Source: Mesostigma viride (Eukaryota > Streptophyta > Mesostigmatophyceae > Mesostigmatales > Mesostigmataceae). Taken from it: DNA of 64,000 bases. The notes under the pieces were generated by a model. The model worked only from the letters and a program-made list of their open reading frames with translations, had not been told where the DNA came from and ran no database searches. Positions 1-11,100 of the stretch are shown here, piece by piece; position 1 is the stretch's first letter; every line of letters starts with the position of its first letter. Position numbers and translations under genes: made by a program. The stretch covers positions 885,001 to 949,000 of the forward strand of contig RPFO01000017.1 in the NCBI GenBank assembly GCA_009746045.1, in the 5' to 3' direction.

Positions 1-3000
1 GCGAAGCAAAACGTCGCTGACTCGCTGGCTGCGGAAGCATGGCGGAGGTGCACAACTTCACTTACAGTACAGTATTACTATAGCCGTAGTAGGTAATTCT
101 GCCGTCCAGAACGCGCCCAGGCTGCCAGCCCGCCAGGTGGCAGTTGTATCGCGGGAATCACAGATTATTAAAAAAAGCCAGAATGCAAGCCCTCGCGAGG
201 TTAGGAGACTGGAACCTGGAGGTAATTTGGGAGAATGGCCGATTGACGGATGATCTTTCGCCCTTCGGCGAGAACTTGGAAGGTCAGTGACCAGCATGCA
301 TTCAGCACTAGGTAGTTGTTGATAAAATCTCAACCCGCAGAGGTAGCTAGTTTTCCGTAAGAGGCTTGAACATTACCCCGACTCTGGTCCGACCAGAACA
401 ATTGCTTCAGTGCTGCTCGGTTGGTTGTGGCCTTCGCCGTACTAGCCTCTCCAATGCTGATAAACCCGGCTTCCTGCCATGGACAGTCTAGTGGCCATTC
501 GATATTTTGTATTATACACGGGAAAGTGTGGTTCTCAAAATGAAGCAGATTGTCACTCACGAGTATCTCATAACTCACATCTCATGGGTAGTCTCTCTCG
601 TATTAGGATTCCACGGAACATAATTCCGGGCGAACCCGGGGAGGGATTGGGGAAATCGTACCAGTTAGCGTCAGTATTATCCTATATTGACCAGTCATCG
701 AGACCGGTAGATTACTTATGGCTTCAAAGAGCGATATTTAAGGCGGGACTCGGCAGTCTTCGCGTCCTTCTCCAGGTGAAAGTTTATTGGTGCTACAAAT
801 ATTTAGCTGACACAGCCCTCAGGTAACGGGAAACTCACGGGCTTATCTTGTAAGGGAAGTGGCTTGACTGTTGGTCTCCTAGCTCCAAAGTAAGCGTGGC
901 GATATGATGGCTCACCTGACCGTTTGTCGCCCTGGTATCTGTGGAGAGAATGACAAGCATTGTCCGTTGCCGCGGCTTCGAACGGAATAAAAATAAAACA
1001 ATTCATCCGCCAGGCGCCGTGCCGCCTACTACTGCTCCCGAGTAACTGCCACATTTTGTTCCCAGCTACGTTCTCATTGTCGAATCGCAGATACTTGTTT
1101 TTCCTGCGTTCAGGGCTGCAACCACTGCCTGCCGGCTGTGGCGTATGTGCTGCCACTTGCCGGATATTTCTCGCTGAACTCCCTTGTCTTTTTGCCCTGG
1201 CATCACGTGGTGTTGTCTTACATCATGCTGGGCGCGTTCTGAGCCAGGCCTTCCACGACGATTTTATGCGGCAATTTGCGGCTATCATTTGTGCAGGAGT
1301 GCCAGGTCCAGGACTTCCGGTGACAAAAGTTGCGGTGGACGGAACCAGCAGGCCCACACAGCAACCGGCACGCCAGCGGGGGAGCTGCCTGAGAGGGCAC
1401 TCGCCAATGCTCAAGCCCGGGAGCTCATTGCCGCTGCCACCTGCTAACTGTACACCCTATGCGCATCCAGTACACAAACGCACGGCCATTTCGCATCCAC
1501 AAGCACGAAGACGATGCCCGAGGGTGCCACCTGGCGCATCTATGGGAGAGAGAGGATGGTGACGTGGCAGCGTGGGACGGGGGCAAGGGCTCTGCATTTG
1601 CCCAACTTGTCAAGCGATTGGCAATGAACGCGGCAGCCGGGAACGGGGAATACTAGCTGAGGTTGGTGCCTGTGCCCTTTATTATGACGCGCTGGAGCGC
1701 ACCCTGTCCGACAGATGCTGGGTCCCCCTGTCCCCAATGTGCGAGGGTCTGTGCAAGCTGCTGCATGCCCCCTCCCTGCATGGCGTTCGCCGGCGGGGGG
1801 GCACCGACCACCTGGCCAGGGTGCTCCAGGGTGTGACCTGGCGGCGTGCCTGACGGCTCCTCGTTAATTTGCCGCTGCAGTTTTGTGGCACGTCAGGGCA
1901 TGCCGTAATTCAAGCGGCTGTGCAAGGTATCGTCACGGGGGCGCGCGTCCACCAATTAGGGATGGGAGACGCCATGTACGGATGCTCGGCGCCGCGTGAG
2001 CTCAAGGCACGTCTGGACTATTGTGAGGGTGAGCAATGCTGGCACACGGACCTAGGGCTGGCCAGATACCCTGGCCTTTTCCCTGCTCTGAATGCATGCC
2101 TTCCATGCATGGTGGCTGCTGGCAAATCGGGGGCGATCGCGGATGTGGGCGGATCCCTCGAATCGGCCATGCAGACAGATGTGCCGAGGGACGAGAATTG
2201 GCGGGAGATGGCCTTCCCAGAGACCCTGGCCGCCGTGTGCATCGCGGTGGTTTCTTCTGAGGACTTGGCAAACGGCCCAGCCCTCTCTCTATATATATTG
2301 GTTGTATCTATTATTTTATATATGGGCAGATGGGTTCGGGGCGGCAGTGTCCTGCACGCTCAGGAGTTGCGGCTGCATCTACCTGTCGTGTGCATCTCGG
2401 ACAAGTATTGCACCGCGTGCCTCCCCGTTGGCAAGATCCTTGAGACCGCAACGCGTGAGGGCGGCCCCATGTCCTCCAGGCCGACTCATGCATGGGGCTA
2501 CCATGCAGGGATAGTGCGGACGCAGTCACGCAGTGCTGGGTTGACCGAGGCACTAGTATGGAGGCCAGGGTGGAGGCGATGCGCCAGCCGTTGCACGTTG
2601 GAGGAGTGGACTGACCCGCTCGTGCACCAATGGGGTGCTTGTGGAGATGGTCGATGAGGGCATGCGGCGGCTGGCCGCGTTGCCCAAGGACACCACATGC
2701 AAGCCGCTGGTAGAGTCGCTCGAATTCCGGCTGGCTCAGGGGGGTGGTGTCAGAGATCGTATTGTCCAATTCATGCTCGCAAGGCGTGCTCTCCACGGCA
2801 TGCCGTTTTGGGGCCAAGTTTTCCACCTCGCACCCTCCCTACCGGAAGCAATTCGTGGCCGCAGGGGCAAAAGAGGCGAGAGGTGCTGGAGCACTTGAGT
2901 TCTGGCGGTCGCAAAGGAAAGAGGTGAGGCAAGACGTTCAACTAAGGTTGCCAAGCAAGGGGACCTGAGGCAAGGCTTCACCACACAGACTTTGCAGCAT

Positions 3001-3730
3001 TTGGTCGCTTGGCTCGTTTTAAGCACACATGGAATTGCAGCCTAGTGTGTGTGTACCTATCATGTTACAATTGAATGCGGGCCGGCCGGCACCCCAGGAA
3101 GTTTAGGTTGGTCATATGCATACATGCATCTGCAATGTTGAGTGGGCCGGCACCCGGGCGTGCTGTGGCGCATGGTTGTGCGTGCGCATGCACTGCATGC
3201 ATGGCTGCGTGACGCATATCAGTAGGTAGGTATCTAGAATGACCATTGACTTTATTAAGTTTACGCATGCATATTCTGTTTTGGCACGCATGCATATGTT
3301 CGTAAATTTCTTTTTCATTGCAGGTAAGACTTGAGCACTTCCATTACCTGGGTTCTCAATTCGGTGAGATGGCTGTCCAATTTGTACCGCATGATAGACA
3401 AGGAAAACTACCTCAGCGGTCCGCGCAGAAAAGTACCTCATTGGGTACTCCGTGGCATACCTTCAGCATGCATGTCCACGCACTTACTAATAGACAAGGA
3501 GAAAGGGGCTGCCGTCTGCGAAAAGCACCTTAATTCTTGAGGGGCATGCCCCTGTTTTGTCGGCCCTGGCCACTGGCCCCACGGCCCATTGCTAGCTAGC
3601 TCCAGGGTAGAAGTCCGCAGGTGGAGGTTATTGCCCGGCTGAGGATAGCCGCTTCACTACCGCCTCGTCTGCCATTACAGTAGAGGACAGCTCAGATGAC
3701 GATTATATCCCCGTCTACTTGTCTCGCTTA
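1..3730. other. Unassigned region, no recognisable gene
   Basis: I see no gene here that I can name. The longest plus-strand open frame runs 1869-2657 (262 codons) and is overlapped in another frame by 2635-2898. Both are GC-rich, and neither has a motif I recognise. The surroundings (frames broken every few hundred bases, no convincing splice-site chain) suggest decayed coding DNA, possibly an old transposon, or chance open frames. 3050-3300 is rich in GCATGC-type repeats. Confidence 0.4.
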
Positions 3731-3811
3731 ACTTGATATTAATTAATTAATTAATTAGACTCGTGCTCCCGTTGGGGAGTCACGGAGCATTAACCCCGAT
3801 GGATGGATGGT

Positions 3812-5520
3812 CCCCGCCTTGCAGGAGGGCTGCCTTGCCACTGACGACGTCGTCCCCCCCTTCACTTTGAAGGAATTGGACGGCGCCCTTGCTCGCCTGC
3901 GGTACGATGCGGCGGTCGGTGCCGACCACCTTTCTGCTGAGCTGCTGAAGACCCCTGATCTGGCGGTTAGGGATCTTCTGCTGGCGTTCTGCAACCGTGT
4001 CCTGCTCTCTGACGAGCCTCCGCCTGCTGAGTGGCAGACGGCCATCCGCGTCATGCTGTACAAGAAGGGCTCTGCTGCTGACCCCGGTAACTACCGGGGT
4101 GTCTGCCTCCAGAGCGCCGCGCTGAAGGTCTTCATGCGCATGATGCTGCACAGGCTCCGCGCCGCGCTGGACCCACACCTGGGTGAGTCTCATCTGGATG
4201 GGTTTCCGTCGTGGTCGTAACACTGTCATGGCTGTGTTTGTCGCGCGCCGGTTGATGGAGGAGGTGCGTCGACTTCCCCCTGACAGTTTGCCGCTGGTCT
4301 TCATTTTTGTTGACTATATCAAGGCCTTTGACACGGTTCTCTGGGAGGCTCTTTGGGCCATCCTAGCTCTGGATCGGGTACCACCTGCGTTTATTGCTGC
4401 CATTCGCCGTCTGTATGAGGGTTCACAGGCAGTAGTGCGGACTGCGGAGGGCACCACTCCACCATTCCCCCTTCACCACGGGGTGTGGCAAGGTTGTGTC
4501 CTGTCCCCATACCTGTTCATTATTGTCGTGGATCATGTCATGCGCCGGGCACGTGCGCGCTTTACTGCTCTTAAGGGGTTCGAGCCAGGCTTGGACATCC
4601 TTAACGTGAAAGAGCACGGCGGGGTCAGACCTGGTTACCGCCTTGCCGACCTGATTTATGCGGATGATACCACCCTCATCGAGCGCCCCGAGCACATTCA
4701 GACCTGGCTGGACTGCCTGGGCCTGGAGGCGCGGGCGGTGGGGCTGGAGATTAGTGTCAAAACTGAGGCGATGGTGATAGGAGCATCCAGTAAACCACCG
4801 CTGCCGCGCCTGCTCGACGGGACGGAGGTCCCGTTCCGCGACCGCTTCAAGCTGTTGGGGAGCTGGCTTCCTGACACCGCCGACGACGTGGACACCCGCA
4901 TCGGCCTTGCCTGGGCCAAGCTCCGTTCGCTCACACCCTACTGGCGCTCGAAGGGCCTTAACGGGCACCGCAAGCGCATGCTCTTCAAGGTCCTCGTCCT
5001 CACGGTGCTCACGTATGGCGCCGAGGCGTGGACCCTCCCCCCCAAACTGGCAGCTCGGCTCGACGGCACAGTTTACAGGATGCTCCGGCAGGTCCTTAAT
5101 GTAGGTTTTTCCGAGCGTCCGTCATCAGAGTCTCTGTATCATGGCATGCCTCGTGTTTCGGACGAGATTAGACAGCGTAGGATAGCATTTGTAGGACACC
5201 TTGCCCGCACCAGCCAGGTCGACACCACCCTTGGTCTGGCCGGCCCCCAGCGGCTTGGACAGCCAGGGCGGCACATTCTGACCTGGCCTGGCCCCAAGGA
5301 CATTCCCAAAAGGGTAGGGAAACCTGTCACCAACTACGTTCAGATGCTGCTGGACGACCTAGTGGTCCCAGCCCAGTTTGAGCACCGCATCCACTCTCTC
5401 TGCCGTCTTTGGACTGCCATGCAGGACAAGACGCGGTGGAAGAAGATTGTCAAGGCGCACACGCCCGACCCTGTGGGCAAGCCACCTCCCCCCGAGCGGA
5501 GGAGGCGTTTTGATGAGTAG
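3812..5520 (+). pseudogene. LINE reverse transcriptase fragment (copy A1), frameshifted
   Basis: The first frame (to 4220) carries the RT N-terminal region (LKELDGALARLRYDAAVGAD, then YKKGSAADPGNYRGVCLQS). The second frame (4183-5520) carries the palm motif FVDYIKAFDTV, the catalytic YADDTTLI box, and a C-terminal region with RRIAFVGHLAR (GH..R type) ending in a basic KPPPPERRRRFDE tail. The two frames are separated by a 4-bp gain near 4192-4197, compared with the intact join in copy A3 (GAGTCTCAGATGGG). The endonuclease and ORF1 are absent. This is a dead copy. Confidence 0.9.
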
Positions 5521-5655
5521 TGCAGTTAGGATTTTCTAGATAGAGTTAGGATAGTTCGATCACGCGGCTTCCTCCACCCCATCCATCATGAAATATGTGC
5601 TACATGACCTCCCCACGGAGGCATGTTATAATTTAATTTAATTTAATTTTTTTTA
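3812..5655 (+). mobile_element. 5'-truncated family-A LINE, copy A1
   Basis: A non-LTR retrotransposon copy of 1,844 bp. It keeps only the RT domain, the C-terminus and the 3' UTR with its ATTTAATTT-type tail. It is flanked by the 9-bp repeat ATGGATGGT at 3803-3811 and 5656-5664, read as its TSD, and it sits inside an older minus-strand family-B tail. It is nearly identical to copies A2 (5719-7616) and A3 (22949-28117) over the shared part. 5' truncation plus a TSD and an A/T-rich tail is the usual product of target-primed reverse transcription. Confidence 0.9.
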
Positions 5656-5718
5656 ATGGATGGTTGGGTGCAAACATTCCTACCGGTCTGACTTGATATG
5701 GATGGGGCATGATGCAGA

Positions 5719-7485
5719 GAGTCGCTGGACCCCCGCCGCCGCCAGCGCCCCCCTCCTCGGCCGCGGACTACCAAGTCCCCGCCTTGCAGGAGGGCTGCCT
5801 TGCCACTGACGACGTCGTCCCCCCCTTCACTTTGAAGGAATTGGACGGCGCCCTTGCTCGCCTGCGGTACGATGCGGCGGTCGGTGCCGACCACCTTTCT
5901 GCTGAGCTGCTGAAGACCCCTGATCTGGCGGTTAGGGATCTTCTGCTGGCGTTCTGCAACCGTGTCCTGCTCTCTGACGAGCCTCCGCCTGCTGAGTGGC
6001 AGACGGCCATCCGCGTCATGCTGTACAAGAAGGGCTCTGCTGCTGACCCCGGTAACTACCGGGGTGTCTGCCTCCAGAGCGCCGCGCTGAAGGTCTTCAT
6101 GCGCATGATGCTGCACAGGCTCCGCGCCGCGCTGGACCCACACCTGGGTGAGTCTCATCTGGATGGGTTTCCGTCGTGGTCGTAACACTGTCATGGCTGT
6201 GTTTGTCGCGCGCCGGTTGATGGAGGAGGTGCGTCGACTTCCCCCTGACAGTTTGCCGCTGGTCTTCATTTTTGTTGACTATATCAAGGCCTTTGACACG
6301 GTTCTCTGGGAGGCTCTTTGGGCCATCCTAGCTCTGGATCGGGTACCACCTGCGTTTATTGCTGCCATTCGCCGTCTGTATGAGGGTTCACAGGCCGTAG
6401 TGCGGACTGCGGAGGGCACCACTCCACCATTCCCCCTTCACCACGGGGTGTGGCAAGGTTGTGTCCTGTCCCCATACCTGTTCATTATTGTCGTGGATCA
6501 CGTCATGCGCCGGGCACGTGCGCGCTTTACTGCTCTTAAGGGGTTCGAGCCAGGCTTGGACATCCTTAACGTGAAAGAGCACGGCGGGGTCAGACCTGGT
6601 TACCGCCTTGCCGACCTGATTTATGCGGATGATACCACCCTCATAGTGAGCCCCGAGCACATTCAGACCTGGCTGGACTGCCTGGGCCTGGAGGCGCGGG
6701 CGGTGGGGCTGGAGATTAGTGTCAAAACTGAGGCGATGGTGATAGGAGCATCCAGTAAACCACCGCTGCCGCGCCTGCTCGACGGGACGGAGGTCCCGTT
6801 CCGCGACCGCTTCAAGCTGTTGGGGAGCTGGCTTCCTGACACCGCCGACGATGTGGACACCCGCATCGGCCTTGCCTGGGCCAAGCTCCGCTCGCTCACA
6901 CCCTACTGGCGCTCGAAGGGCCTTAACGGGCACCGCAAGCGCATGCTCTTCAAGGTCCTCGTCCTCACGGTGCTCACGTATGGCGCCGAGGCGTGGACCC
7001 TCCCCCCCAAACTGGCAGCTCGGCTCGACGGCACAGTTTACAGGATGCTCCGGCAGGTCCTTAATGTAGGTTTTTCCGAGCGTCCGTCATCAGAGTCTTT
7101 GTATCATGGCATGCCTCGTGTTTCGGACGAGATTAGGCAGCGTAGGATAGCATTTGTAGGACACCTTGCACGCACCAGCCAGGTCGACACCACCCTCGGT
7201 CTGGCCGGCCCCCAGCGGCTTGGCCAGCCAGGGCGGCACATTCTGACCTGGCCTGGCCCCAAGGACATTCCCAAAAGGGTAGGGAAACCTGTCACCAACT
7301 ACGTTCAGATGTTGCTGGACGACCTAGTGGTCCCAGCCCAGTTTGAGCACCGCATCCACTCTCTCTCCCGTCTTTGGACTGCCATGCAGGACAAGACGCG
7401 GTGGAAGAAGATTGTCAAGGCGCACACGCCCGACCCTGTGGGCAAGCCACCTCCCCCCAAGCGGAGGAGGCGTTTTGATGAGTAG
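5719..7485 (+). pseudogene. LINE reverse transcriptase fragment (copy A2), frameshifted
   Basis: Same arrangement as A1: an RT N-terminal frame to 6185, then a second frame 6148-7485 with FVDYIKAFDTV, YADDTTLI and the GH..R C-terminus ending KPPPPKRRRRFDE. It carries the same 4-bp frameshifting gain as A1 (near 6157-6162), although A1 and A2 are independent insertions. It differs from A1 by scattered substitutions, for example VSPEH instead of ERPEH just after the YADD box. Confidence 0.9.
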
Positions 7486-7616
7486 TGCAGTTAGGATTTT
7501 CTAGATAGAGTTAGGATAGTTCGATCACGCGGCTTCCTCCACCCCATCCATCATGAAATATGTGCTACATGACCTCCCCACGGAGGCATGTTATAATTTA
7601 ATTTAATTTTTTTTTA
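5719..7616 (+). mobile_element. 5'-truncated family-A LINE, copy A2
   Basis: A second 5'-truncated copy (1,898 bp) in the same orientation, only 63 bp beyond the end of A1. It starts about 50 bp further upstream in the element than A1. Its own TSD, ATGATGCAGA, lies at 5709-5718 and 7617-7626, so it arose by a separate insertion and not by tandem duplication of A1. The 3' UTR and tail match A1 closely. Confidence 0.9.
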
Positions 7617-7626
7617 ATGATGCAGA

Positions 7627-8105
7627 AGAAATGTGTAACTTTGGTGTAATTATTTTCTAACGAGATTAGCATAGTACTCTGTGGCATGCCCATGTGCATG
7701 ACACGCAAGGTCTTACGTACTGTACGTGAACCGGTAACTATGAATGTCGCTTCTTGTTTTATATATTATTACCGTCGATAAACCAATAGCTCCAACATGC
7801 CTCGTTTCACATAAGCTATCCCCACGTCAACTAACAGAATCTAATCCTATTATTGAGCGCATTCAACTACATGACTTCAGGATTGCCAAAAGAAGCCAGA
7901 CTCGTTACCGACCTTACAGAACCCTAAAAGGCAGCTGGGAGCAAGCTAATTGCCAATCTGACATGTCACAAAACAATTTTTGAAAAGCAAGTGGACCACT
8001 GGGCACCAAGGGCCCATGCCCGCATCTCCCCTTTTAACGCTGAACCGCGTGTCGTCTGCGCACAATCTTATATGTATCCGCTTTAACCTGCCAGTCATGC
8101 CGAGA
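7627..8105. other. Intergenic / CCT2 3' flank
   Basis: Between the TSD of LINE copy A2 and the CCT2 stop codon. No gene or repeat family recognised. It should contain the CCT2 3' UTR on the minus strand. Confidence 0.5.
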
Positions 8106-11100
8106 TCATTCCTCGTCCCGTTGCCGGGGTGCGCACTTGATGATGTCATCCACACGGACAATCATCTCCGCTGCCTCAGTGGCTGACAGCAGCACCTGCT
8201 GCTTGACCTTGAAGGCTTCGTAGATGCCCAGCTGCCGCATATCTCCGATCTGACATGCAACAAGGCACCCAGCAGCCAAGAGCAGAGCATCTTATAATAC
8301 CGGGTGTCACAGAAAGGCAACCAACAGGCAGGTAACTTCTACTACTAAACAAGGTACATGGCTAGCCCCACTGATCAGTTGAAATATATGGTTTCCACAC
8401 CCTCAGGTGATAGTTAGGCACCTTCAGTATTTGATGGTACTTCATTTGGCATCATATCAGGGCAGCAGCAAGCGTGTACAAAAGCAAGCAACTTGAAGCT
8501 ACTGTCACACCAGTGCAAACATAGGCCATCATATTCTTTGGTTGTCAACATGACCGTGCTAACGGTCTCTGTCCCGAAAGATGGTTAACGATTATGGGGT
8601 ATAATCATTGGCCTATGCACTAACGCACACATTCCACTGACGCACACATAAACCAAGTGGACCTGATAGGGCCAGGAATACAACACAGCACAAAACAACT
8701 GTCCATGTAAGACTGCAATGGCATTCACCTTGGCACACCTATCATGTCCATGAATCTGGCAAAGGACGGAGCAAACTGTATACAGTGACTTGCCGAACCA
8801 ACACTCACAAGCAGATGACATGGATATGAAAAAAAGAAACGGCAGAATGCAGCAGGTGCCACTGATCAGGGAAGTGTTTTTTTTTTCCACACTGTCAGGT
8901 GATAGTTAGGCACCTTCAGTATTTGATGGTACTTCATTTGGCATCATCTCAGGGCACCTTGGGCCAAGCGGGAAAACATTCAACATTAAACAGACTAGCA
9001 ACTGGCACACCAGTGCAAACATAGGCCATCATATTCTTTGGTTGTCAACATGACCGTGCAAATGGTCTCTGTCCCGAAAGATGGTTAACGATTATGGGGT
9101 ATAATCATTGGCACCATGGAGCACGCGGGAAAGCATCAAACATGAAATAAACTAGCAACTGGCATACCAATGCAAACATAGGCCATCATATTCTTCGGTT
9201 ATCAACATGACCGTGCAAATGGTCTCTGTCCCGAAAGATGGTTAACGATTATGGGGTATAATCATCGGCCCACGCAGAAAATGACATTCACCACTTGACA
9301 CGTGGCATTTTGAAGACCGACTATCAGAGAGGCAAGGTATTGGATACCAAACACAGTAACACATGGCAAGCACTGCTGGGCAGTGCCGGATATTTGACAG
9401 CACCAGCACCCTAAAATAGAGCAAAACACGGCTAGCAGGGCGTGCCATGGTTGATTGCCCCCTAGTGAAATCGGAGCAGCACCTCCGGTTTTGTTGAGCA
9501 CAGGAGGTCGCTACGCCAGGCCACTTTTTCAAGCATGATAATTGGTGGTAACAAAAGGGTCAATGGCAGTGTGGCAGAGCAGTTCGGTCCATGCTTTGCG
9601 TGAAAATAGACATGAAATTAGACAAAGCCGCCCAGTAAAAAAAAGACAAAGGCAGGCCCCTCCCTTCCACAGCGCGTGATCAGGGCACAAACAGGATTGG
9701 CCAGGCTAGGCACCCATACAGCAAGGACACTATACAGACCCCAAACTTACAGTGAGGACACTGGAAAAATACAAATCCACACTAGCACTCGCATAACCCC
9801 CCCCTGGGCTGATCAGTTATGTTGTTTCCACACCGTCAGGTGATAGTTAGGCACCTTCAGTATTTGATGGTACTTCATTTGGCATCCTCTCAGCCCAAGA
9901 CCAGACCCCAACCAAGCAACAACCATAACCAGACTCCAACCATAATGGCTGGAGCCAAAACACGCCGACGACCAACAGCAGGCCGTTGCACAACAGAAAG
10001 CAAGCAAGTGTGGGCTAATGCCAAGGCACATGTCTGCCCCACGACATGGTTATGCTGCTGCACGCACACTGGCACACACCTGCCCCGTGATAACAACCAA
10101 CCCATACGAGCACATCTACCAACAATGCAACCCGTGATAACAACCAACCCATACGAGCACATCTACCAACAATGCAACCTGCAATAGTGCAAAGTTGGCT
10201 ACCACTTCCATCAATCGCCTTCAAGCGGCTGCCCCTTCTACCGCCGGCACGCACCTGCCCTGTGATCACGTCCAGCCCGTACGAGCACATCTCGTCGGTC
10301 GCATGCTTCGCTCGCAGCTGCGTGACCAGCTCCGCGCTGTCCAGCCCCGCGTTGTCGGCGATGATGGATGGGATACAGCGCAGCGCCTTGGCGTACGCCT
10401 CCACGGCCAACGAGGCCTTGCCAGGTGTCCGCGCGGCCAGCTCGTCCACGTGGCGTGCCATCATGATCTCGGAGGCACCACCGCCCACCACCACACGGCT
10501 GTCCTTGACGGCGGCCGCCAGCACACAGAGCGCATCGTGCAGGGAGCGATCCGCCTCGTCCAGAACGTGCGTGCTGGCGTACGGGATATGGCGTACGGGT
10601 GGGCACACATACCGACATGCAAGAGAGGGGCACCGGGGACTTGAGGGGGAGCCGAGGAGGCATCTATGTGAGGCGCATGTACTCTGCATGTACTGTGCAC
10701 AGGTGAGCACCGCGCATGTACTGCGCGTGTGTTGCGCACAAAATGGGCACGCGGGCACGCACGGGTAGCAACACAGAAGACGCGCACGGGATGCAAGCAC
10801 AACGCAAGGCTACCCACACGGGGCACACAAGGTGCCGGTACGCTAGATACAGGGCACGTGCAGTGGCCAGCAGTGACGAATGCACACAAGGGTGTCTAGC
10901 ACAGATGGCAGCAACGGGCAGGGATGACGCGCGGCGACCAAGTGCACACCGAGGGGGGATTGAACGACATGCAAATCGATGGCAAGGCAAATGAACCCAA
11001 CGACACCCGACGCCCTGTATAGCGCCCAGCTAAGTGCATGTAGTGGCGCTTGACGCGGATGTGAGAATGTCAGAAGCACACATGTGGGCGGCTGCGGGGA

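Larger units (their letters stand above)
3731..5699 (-). mobile_element. Family-B LINE 3' tail, split by a later LINE insertion
   Basis: A short, strongly 5'-truncated minus-strand LINE tail. 3740-3811 is the reverse complement of the 3' end seen on the plus strand at about 18780-18880 (ATTA-rich tail, then the GACTCGTGCTCCCGTTGG stretch and GATGGATGG). The rest of the same tail continues at 5656-5690, on the other side of the family-A insertion. The fragment is bounded by the direct repeat ACTTGATAT at 3731-3739 and 5691-5699, which I read as its target-site duplication. It must have inserted before the LINE that splits it. Confidence 0.8.

Noticed and set aside
1869-2657. 262-codon plus-strand open frame as a gene
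   Set aside because: No motif, splice context or homology that I recognise. Overlapping frames of similar composition suggest decayed or chance coding. Kept only as part of the unassigned region.
3812-7616. Reading A1 and A2 as a tandem segmental duplication
   Set aside because: They start at different points in the element and have different TSDs.
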